A stretch of DNA of 64,000 nt from Flavimaricola marinus (lineage in GTDB: Bacteria; Pseudomonadota; Alphaproteobacteria; Rhodobacterales; Rhodobacteraceae). This document shows, one piece after another, positions 58,580 to 64,000 of the stretch (its first letter is position 1; every line of letters begins with the position of its first letter). Location of the stretch: positions 186,001 through 250,000 of the forward strand of contig NZ_FXZK01000005.1 in assembly GCF_900184895.1 (NCBI RefSeq). The letters run 5' to 3'. The position numbers were made by a program, and so were the translations under genes. The notes beneath the pieces were generated by a model. It saw only the letters and a list, made by a program, of their open reading frames with translations, searched no databases and was not told the DNA's origin.

Positions 58580-59139
58580 CAAGGCCCCGGCCCTCTCTTG
58601 CCGGTTTGCTTCCACACCGGCGCACCGCGCTGAAGGCGCTGCATTGGACCATGGTGCCGCTGTTCGCTTGGTTCGTCCTCGTGCAGCCACGCGATGTCGA
58701 ACGGATCGGACCCTGGGCCGTGCAACTGCACTCGGTCATGGGGCTGATCTTCGTATTGCTGGCGCTGCTCTGGACGGCGGATTACATGCGGCGCGGGTTG
58801 GCCAGCCGACCGGGGCCAAAGCTGCAGGGGCTGGCACGGCGGGTCCATCCGGTGCTGCACAAGACGATGATCTGGGGGATCTTCGGCGTGGCGCTCACCG
58901 GGTTCGGGCTGGGCGTGACCTCCTCGGTGCAACTTTGGGCGGGCGACATCGTGCCGATCGGGGTGCCTTTGGGAATGCCACAGGCGAACGACCTGATCGG
59001 TCTGATCCATTCGATCGAATTCTACCTGCTCGCGGCCATCGCGGTCTTTCACGCCGGGTTTCACATCTGGCGGCACGTTCGTCTGGGCGACAATGCGCTT
59101 CGGATCATGGCGCCAAAGCGACTGCACAGGTTCCTGTGA
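58576..59139 (+). CDS. Cytochrome b561-type membrane protein 2
   Basis: This 187-residue protein has four hydrophobic helices with histidines in ALKALHWTMVPLF, QLHSVMGLIF, HPVLHKTMIWGIFG and HAGFHIWRHVRL, and ends in RIMAPKRLHRFL. It starts with ATG overlapping the previous stop and ends over the next start (GTGA). The three cytochromes are therefore translationally chained. Confidence 0.83.
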   Translation: MTRPRPSLAGLLPHRRTALKALHWTMVPLFAWFVLVQPRDVERIGPWAVQLHSVMGLIFVLLALLWTADYMRRGLASRPGPKLQGLARRVHPVLHKTMIWGIFGVALTGFGLGVTSSVQLWAGDIVPIGVPLGMPQANDLIGLIHSIEFYLLAAIAVFHAGFHIWRHVRLGDNALRIMAPKRLHRFL

Positions 59140-59573
59140 CCGGGGCCGGGATAACGCGACGCGGGGTGATCATCCTGCTGCACTGGTCTGTGCTGATGGC
59201 GGTGCTCGTGATGATCAAGGGCGGCACCGCAAACGAAACGGTCCGCTGGGCCTTTGTCGGAATGGGCGCCGTCTGGGCCGGGCTGGCGCTGGTCAAGGGA
59301 CTGCTCGGCAAGCCGGGGCCAAAGCTGCAAGGGACAGCGCGGGCGATTTACCGGCCCATGCATATCGGCCTCTATGTGTTGCTCGGCGGCGCCGTGGTGA
59401 TCAACGGCGCCGAGCTTCTGGGGCTGATCGCACCCGGTGGGGCGTGGATTTCGCTGCTTGTCCTGTTGACAGCAGGCACGTTTCACGGGCTCTTTCACTT
59501 CTGGCGGCACACGGCGCTCTATGACGGGGCATTTCGGGTGATGATGCCGCGCCCATTGCACAAATACCTATGA
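59136..59573 (+). CDS. Cytochrome b561-type membrane protein 3
   Basis: This 145-residue protein begins with GTG overlapping the preceding stop. It has four helices with histidines in VIILLHWSVLMAV, PMHIGLYVLLGG and FHGLFHFWRHTAL, and ends in RVMMPRPLHKYL, nearly the same tail as copy 2, so the two probably arose by duplication. It also shares KPGPKLQG with copy 2. Shorter than copy 2. Confidence 0.8.
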   Translation: MTGAGITRRGVIILLHWSVLMAVLVMIKGGTANETVRWAFVGMGAVWAGLALVKGLLGKPGPKLQGTARAIYRPMHIGLYVLLGGAVVINGAELLGLIAPGGAWISLLVLLTAGTFHGLFHFWRHTALYDGAFRVMMPRPLHKYL

Positions 59574-59592
59574 TCTACAGGCCAATTGATTC

Positions 59593-60690
59593 ATGATCGA
59601 CACGACCCAAGAGCACCACTTCCCGTGTGAACGATGCGGATCCGATCTGCATTTCACCCCCGGCCAGACCCATCTGACCTGCCCGCATTGCGGCCATGTG
59701 CAATATATCGACGCCGACGAGGGGCGGCACGAAGCCATCCGCGAGATCGACTATCTGGCCACCCTGCGGCATCAGGCCAGTCAGGCCGAGGTCGAGGAGA
59801 CACGGGTCGTCACCTGCCCGTCCTGCGGCGCGCAGACCGAATACAGCGAGGAAAGCCAGGCCGCCCGATGTCCGTTCTGCGACACCCCCGTGGTCACCGA
59901 TACCGGCACCCACAGGCACATCAAGCCGGCCGCCCTGCTCCCCTTTGCGCTGGATGAGAAAACCGCGCGGGACGCGATGACCAAATGGCTCGGACGGCTC
60001 TGGTTCGCGCCGGGCGGCTTGCAGGAATACGCCCGCAAGGGCCGGGCGATGAACGGCATCTATGTGCCCTACTGGACCTATGACAGCGACACGAAGTCCA
60101 ACTATCGCGGCGAGCGCGGCACCCATTACTACGTCACCAAGACGGTGCGCGGCCGCGACGGCAAGACCAAGACCGTCCGCGAACGGCGCACCCGCTGGCG
60201 GCCCGCCTCGGGCCGGGTGGCCCGGTTCTTTGACGATGTGCTGGTGCTGGCGTCGCGGTCGCTGCCCAAGAAATACACCGACGGTCTGGAGCCGTGGGAT
60301 CTGACGGAGTTGACCGCCTACAAGCCCCAGTTTCTGGCCGGATTCCGGGCCGAAGGCTATCAGATCGCGCTGGAAGAGGGCTTTGCCGAGGCACAGCAGC
60401 GCATGGACGCGGTGATCCGGCAGGACGCACGGCGCGACATCGGCGGCGACGAACAGCGGGTGCATTCGGTCCAGACCGAGTTCAACGACATCACCTTCAA
60501 GCACATCCTGCTGCCGATCTGGCTGGCGGCCTACAAATATCGGGGCAAGACCTACCGCTTCGTCGTCAACGCCCGCACCGGCAAGGTGCAGGGCGAGCGG
60601 CCCTATTCGGCTTGGAAGATCGCCTTCGCGGTGATCGTCGGCCTCATCGTGGCGGGCGGCATCGCCTATGTCGCGGCGCAAAACCAATGA
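59593..60690 (+). CDS. Double zinc-ribbon protein with C-terminal TM anchor (YdjG-like)
   Basis: This 365-residue protein has two zinc ribbons, C12-x2-C15/C30-x2-C33 and C75-x2-C78/C93-x2-C96. A long soluble domain of unknown fold follows (YVPYWTYDSDTKSNYRGERG, EFNDITFKHILLPIWLAAY), then a single C-terminal TM helix (AFAVIVGLIVAGGIAYVAA). It resembles TFIIB-type zinc-ribbon membrane proteins found with SPFH proteins. It starts 19 bp after the third cytochrome and overlaps the next gene by 4 bp. Confidence 0.82.
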   Translation: MIDTTQEHHFPCERCGSDLHFTPGQTHLTCPHCGHVQYIDADEGRHEAIREIDYLATLRHQASQAEVEETRVVTCPSCGAQTEYSEESQAARCPFCDTPVVTDTGTHRHIKPAALLPFALDEKTARDAMTKWLGRLWFAPGGLQEYARKGRAMNGIYVPYWTYDSDTKSNYRGERGTHYYVTKTVRGRDGKTKTVRERRTRWRPASGRVARFFDDVLVLASRSLPKKYTDGLEPWDLTELTAYKPQFLAGFRAEGYQIALEEGFAEAQQRMDAVIRQDARRDIGGDEQRVHSVQTEFNDITFKHILLPIWLAAYKYRGKTYRFVVNARTGKVQGERPYSAWKIAFAVIVGLIVAGGIAYVAAQNQ

Positions 60691-61349
60691 GGTATCTGGC
60701 CGATTGGTCCCCGCGCCCCCGGCCCGAACGGATCACCCATCACGGGCAACGGATCCGACTGGAGCCGCTCGACGCCGCCCATGCGGACCGGCTCTTCGAG
60801 ACCTGCTCTGCTCCGGGCGAAGCGGCGCGGTTCGACTGGCTCTTCGAATACCCGCCGACGGACCGGGCCGACATTGCGGATTGGGTCGACAAGGCCTCCG
60901 GCACCGCCGACCCTTTGTTCTTTGCCGTTGTCGATCAGGCCAGCGACGCCGTGCTCGGGCGGCAAGCGCTCATGCGGATCGACCCGACCAACGGCGTCAT
61001 CGAAATCGGCAGCATCTATTGGGGCGGCGCAATGGCGCGCACACCGATGGCAAGCGAGGCGCTGTATCTGATGGCCGGCCATGTGTTCGACGATCTGGGC
61101 TATCGACGGTTCGAGTGGAAGTGCAACGATGCCAACGAGCCGTCGAAATCCGCCGCCCTGCGGTTCGGCTTTCAGGCCGAAGGCGTCTTTCGCAACCACA
61201 TGGTCCAAAAGGGCAAAAACCGCGACACGGCGTGGTTTGCCATGCTGGACGAGGATTGGCCGGCTCTTCGGTCGCGGTATGAGGCGTGGCGCGATCCGGC
61301 GAATTTTGATAGCAATGGGCGGCAGCTTCGTCGGTTGCAGGACTGCTGA
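60687..61349 (+). CDS. GNAT-family N-acetyltransferase
   Basis: This 220-residue RimJ/RimL-type acetyltransferase has IRLEPLDAAHADRLFETC at the start and the late region YRRFEWKCNDANEPSKSAAL followed by RFGFQAEGVFRNHMVQKGK, typical of the acetyl-CoA fold. The substrate is unknown; peptide N-termini or amino acids are usual. Its ATG overlaps the zinc-ribbon stop by 4 bp. Confidence 0.88.
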   Translation: MRYLADWSPRPRPERITHHGQRIRLEPLDAAHADRLFETCSAPGEAARFDWLFEYPPTDRADIADWVDKASGTADPLFFAVVDQASDAVLGRQALMRIDPTNGVIEIGSIYWGGAMARTPMASEALYLMAGHVFDDLGYRRFEWKCNDANEPSKSAALRFGFQAEGVFRNHMVQKGKNRDTAWFAMLDEDWPALRSRYEAWRDPANFDSNGRQLRRLQDC

Positions 61350-61412
61350 CGTTCTTGCCCTTGCGACCCAGATCAGCGATGTTAGCGCCAACACCTTAAT
61401 TCGGAGCCTCCC

Positions 61413-62327
61413 ATGATACTCTCTTGCGGCGAAGCCTTGATCGACATGTTGCCGCGCAGCTCTGACAAAGGGGAACCCGCGTTTGCCCCCTATGCGGGCG
61501 GCGCCGTGTTCAACACCGCCATCGCCCTCGGTCGGCTCGGGGCGCCGGCGGGGTTCTTCTCCGGCCTCTCCTCCGATCTCTTCGGCGATCAGCTACGCGA
61601 GGTGCTGGCCGCGTCCAAGGTCGACACGTCGCCGGCCCACACCGCGGACCGGCCCACCACGCTGGCCTTCGTGCGGCTGGTGGACGGTCAGGCGACCTAC
61701 GCCTTCTACGACGAGAATACCGCAGGCCGGATGCTGACAGAGGCCGATCTGCCAGCAGTCGAGGCTGAGGCGCTGTTCTTTGGCGGCATCTCGTTGGTGG
61801 GCGAACCCTGCGGCAGCACCTACGAGGCGCTGCAGGCCCGCGAATCCGCCCGGCGCGTGACGATGATCGATCCCAACATCCGGCCGAGCTTCATCGTCGA
61901 CGAGGCACCCTACCGGGCCCGGATCGACCGGATGCTCAGCCGCGCCGATATCGTCAAACTCTCTGACGAGGATCTGCACTGGCTGATGGGCAACGGCGAT
62001 TCCGCCGGTCTCGCCCGTGACATCCTCGCCATGGGGCCGAAACTCGTCTGCATCACCGAAGGCTCCAAAGGCGCCACCGGCTATACTGCCGACGAGACGG
62101 TCTTTGTCGAATCGCTGAAGGTGCAGGTGGCCGATACGGTCGGGGCCGGCGATACCTTCAACGCCGGCGTTCTGGCCTCGCTGCATCAATCAGGCGCGCT
62201 GACCAAGGACCGGATCGGCAACCTCGATGCCACTACCGTCCGCTCGGCGCTGACCCTCGGTGCCAGGGCCGCCGCCGTCACCGTCAGCCGCCCCGGCGCC
62301 AATCCGCCCTGGGCCCACGAATTGTGA
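61413..62327 (+). CDS. PfkB-family carbohydrate kinase (fructokinase-like)
   Basis: This 304-residue sugar kinase has the PfkB start [30 protein letters not shown] and the C-terminal signature [17 protein letters not shown] with the catalytic aspartate. Fructose is the most likely substrate for this subgroup, but ribose-type or 2-keto-3-deoxy sugars are possible. Its stop overlaps the dtd start (GTGA). Confidence 0.88.
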   Translation: MILSCGEALIDMLPRSSDKGEPAFAPYAGGAVFNTAIALGRLGAPAGFFSGLSSDLFGDQLREVLAASKVDTSPAHTADRPTTLAFVRLVDGQATYAFYDENTAGRMLTEADLPAVEAEALFFGGISLVGEPCGSTYEALQARESARRVTMIDPNIRPSFIVDEAPYRARIDRMLSRADIVKLSDEDLHWLMGNGDSAGLARDILAMGPKLVCITEGSKGATGYTADETVFVESLKVQVADTVGAGDTFNAGVLASLHQSGALTKDRIGNLDATTVRSALTLGARAAAVTVSRPGANPPWAHEL

Positions 62328-62761
62328 GAGCCCTCGTCCAGCGGGTCACGCAGGCCAGCGTCAGCGTGGCCGGCCGGCAGATCGGCCAGTGCGGACCGGG
62401 CCTGATGATCCTCGTCTGCGCCATGCAGGGCGACAGCGACGACAAGCCGGCGCTCTTGGCCAGCAAAGTCGCCAAACTGCGGATCTTCAAGGACGAAGCA
62501 GGTAAGATGAACCGCAGCCTGCTCGACACCGGCGGCAGCGCCCTCGTGGTCAGCCAGTTCACGCTGGCCGCCGATACCTCGCGGGGCAACCGGCCGGGCT
62601 TCTCGGCAGCGGCCGATCCTGCCACCGGCGAACGGCTCTACACCGCCTTTGCGCAATCGCTGCGCGACCTCGGCATCGCGACCGAGACCGGGCAATTCGG
62701 CGCCGACATGGCCGTCAGCCTCACCAACGATGGCCCGATCACCATCAGCCTCGAGCTTTAG
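62324..62761 (+). CDS. dtd: D-aminoacyl-tRNA deacylase
   Basis: This 145-residue homodimeric enzyme removes D-amino acids from mischarged tRNA. It has the start [15 protein letters not shown], the [17 protein letters not shown] motif with the chiral-proofreading residues and a C-terminal [10 protein letters not shown] (cross-subunit Gly-cisPro). It starts with GTG overlapping the kinase stop. Confidence 0.94.
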   Translation: MRALVQRVTQASVSVAGRQIGQCGPGLMILVCAMQGDSDDKPALLASKVAKLRIFKDEAGKMNRSLLDTGGSALVVSQFTLAADTSRGNRPGFSAAADPATGERLYTAFAQSLRDLGIATETGQFGADMAVSLTNDGPITISLEL

Positions 62762-62773
62762 CGCCGCGCCGAT

Positions 62774-62806
62774 CTTCTTTGGGTCAAAAATATCCCCCCC
62801 GGAGGG
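62774..62806 (-). terminator. Dispersed repeat copy at the 3' end of the CAP gene
   Basis: On the minus strand CCCTCCGGGGGGGATA runs into TTTTTGACCCAAAGAAG, 27 bp past the CAP-gene stop. The stem is weak but the T-run is clear. It is a variant of the window's dispersed repeat and sits between convergent genes. Confidence 0.45.
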
Positions 62807-62833
62807 TCCGCCATTGGCCAGACGGCGCGCAGA

Positions 62834-63295
62834 TCAGCAGCTGCGCGCAAAGACCAGCACCCAGATCGGACCTTGCGGGCCCTGCGCGATGCCCAGCCCC
62901 ATAGAGGTGGCCCGGTCGAGTTGGATATTGCGGCGATGCCCGTCCGAGCGCATCCATCCGGCAATCACCTGCGCGGGATCGGAATAGCCCCAGGCAAGGT
63001 TCTCCGCCGTCAGGCACGTCGGGAAACCAGTTCGCTCGACACGCTCGTGCGAATTCGACCCGTCCGTGCCGCGATGGCTCATCACGGCTGCCCTCGCAAC
63101 ATCGCAGGCATGGGCCTGAGCCGCCTGCGCGAGCCTCCGGTCCGGGGACAGAGCGCCAAGCGAGGCCACGCCGCGCTGCGCATTGACACCCGCATATATG
63201 CCCTGCGCCAACGACGCGGCATTGCCGGGCGCGGCGCATTGCGCCGCCACGGCGACCGGCCAGAGCAGCAGCATCAGCGCCAGAGCCAGCCTCAC
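62834..63295 (-). CDS. Secreted CAP (SCP-like) domain protein
   Basis: This 153-residue exported protein has a signal peptide (LALALMLLLWPVAVAAQ) and a CAP domain with MSHRGTDGSNSHERVERTGF, ENLAWGYSDPAQVI and GWMRSDGHRRNI. The two histidine sites are typical of the CAP cavity. Four cysteines may form disulfides. It starts with GTG overlapping the znuB stop by 4 bp, so it may be co-transcribed with the zinc transporter genes. Confidence 0.86.
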   Translation of the reverse strand: MRLALALMLLLWPVAVAAQCAAPGNAASLAQGIYAGVNAQRGVASLGALSPDRRLAQAAQAHACDVARAAVMSHRGTDGSNSHERVERTGFPTCLTAENLAWGYSDPAQVIAGWMRSDGHRRNIQLDRATSMGLGIAQGPQGPIWVLVFARSC

Positions 63296-64000
63296 CCCGA
63301 TCTCCCCAAGAGCCGCGATCCGGCGAACGACAACGCCGCGACGCAGACGATCGTTGGCCCCACCGGCGTGTCGAACCAGATCGCGGATTGCAGCCCGATC
63401 AGCGCCGCCGCTCCTGCCAGCCCCATGGACACCAGCGCCATCGCCTCTGGTGTCCGGGCAAAGCCGCGTGCCGCCGCAGCCGGGATGATCAACAGGGCGG
63501 TGATCAGCAGGGCCCCCACCACCTTGATCGCCACCGCCACGACGAGCGACAAAAGCAGCGTCAGGATGATCTGCTCGCGCCTCGGGTCGATGCCCGCCGC
63601 ATAGGCCAGATCGGGGCTCAGCGTCGCGGTCAGCAGGCGCGACCACTGCCACCAGAGGACACCGACCACCAAGGCTCCCCCGCCCCAGATCACCGCCAGA
63701 TCGCCCCGGCTCACCGTCAGCACATCGCCAAAGAGGTAGGCGTCCAGATCGACCCGCGTGCCGGGGATCAGCGCCACGGCCACCAGTCCCAGCGCCAGCG
63801 CGGAATGCGCCAGCACGCCCAGCACCGTGTTCACCTCCGGTCCCCGAGCCTCCAGCCGGTGCAGGATCAGCGCCATCGCCAGGGCCACCGCCAGCACCCC
63901 GGCAAAGACCGAGACCGAGAACGCCAGAGACAGGGCCACGCCAAGGATCGCCGCATGGGCGGTCGCATCGCCGAAATAGGCCATCCGGCGCCAGACCACG
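63292..64000 (-). CDS. znuB: Zinc ABC transporter permease ZnuB (N-terminus cut by window edge)
   Basis: This fragment of about 235 residues begins inside the gene, with the family stretch WRRMAYFGDATAHAAILGVAL. It contains the DLDAYLFGDVLTVSRGDLAV and VGALLITALLIIPAAAAR segments typical of ABC-3 zinc/manganese permeases. The missing N-terminal residues lie beyond the window. The ATPase and binding-protein genes would be expected further upstream. It is coupled to the CAP gene. Confidence 0.93.
   Translation of the reverse strand, partial: VVWRRMAYFGDATAHAAILGVALSLAFSVSVFAGVLAVALAMALILHRLEARGPEVNTVLGVLAHSALALGLVAVALIPGTRVDLDAYLFGDVLTVSRGDLAVIWGGGALVVGVLWWQWSRLLTATLSPDLAYAAGIDPRREQIILTLLLSLVVAVAIKVVGALLITALLIIPAAAARGFARTPEAMALVSMGLAGAAALIGLQSAIWFDTPVGPTIVCVAALSFAGSRLLGRSG

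Overview
The window looks like chromosomal DNA of an alphaproteobacterium of the Rhodobacteraceae (Roseobacter group). It is GC-rich and densely coded, with many ATGA/GTGA/TGATG overlaps. Lineage-typical signs are a tRNA-His without G-1 and with discriminator A73, a SAM-II riboswitch ahead of metZ, an RpoH with the sigma-32 box, a Suv3-like RNA helicase followed by an S4 protein, fdxA and carD, a TRAP transporter, and KpsS/KpsC-type capsule genes. I see no transposase, integrase, prophage, CRISPR array or rRNA. The only RNA genes or elements I can support are tRNA-His and the riboswitch.

Layout. 1-3.2 kb: 5' part of metZ with its riboswitch and terminator, an alpha/beta hydrolase, a Popeye-like membrane protein and yciB. 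3.2-5.6 kb: an ArsR regulator with two matching palindromes, an SRPBCC protein, a glutathione transferase and an EamA exporter. 5.7-11.7 kb: ftsY, an AlkB-like di-iron hydroxylase, xseA, purD, carD. 11.9-16.3 kb: fdxA, an S4 protein, the Suv3-like helicase and a TPR protein, all on the minus strand. 16.4-23.0 kb: an SCP2 protein, a lysophospholipase-like hydrolase, an HpcH/HpaI aldolase, a ligase-associated exonuclease plus ATP-dependent DNA ligase, pepF. 23.1-27.7 kb: small membrane proteins, a VOC protein, a Gfo/Idh oxidoreductase, rpoH, a RluA/RluD pseudouridine synthase. 27.8-32.7 kb: a divergent catabolic cluster (TRAP transporter DctMQP against a Gfo/Idh dehydrogenase and an HpaI-type aldolase).

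32.8-45.4 kb: tRNA-His, two small genes, a 680-bp region with a possible 51-residue protein and a perfect 16-bp palindrome, then the riboflavin genes. These are split: ribE, a hypothetical gene, ribB, ribH and nusB lie on one side, ribD and nrdR on the other, and an oppositely oriented capsule set (EF-hand protein, kpsS, a Wza/KpsD-like exporter, kpsC) sits between them. 45.5-52.1 kb: a TPR sulfotransferase, hlyU, rpoD, dnaG, tadA. 52.1-64 kb: a RsuA/RluB-type pseudouridine synthase, a stress-envelope neighbourhood (small TM protein, XpaC-like, TelA-like, DUF2927 lipoprotein, SPFH-GYF protein, three overlapping b561-type cytochromes, a zinc-ribbon membrane protein), then a GNAT acetyltransferase, a PfkB kinase, dtd, a CAP-domain protein and znuB (cut by the window edge).

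How they fit together: most of the window is housekeeping (sigma factors, primase, SRP receptor, purine and flavin synthesis, RNA modification). The places most likely to hold undescribed biology are the 53.4-61.3 kb TelA/XpaC/SPFH/cytochrome/zinc-ribbon neighbourhood, the ArsR operator pair, the capsule block inside the riboflavin locus, and the dispersed intergenic repeat found at least six times.
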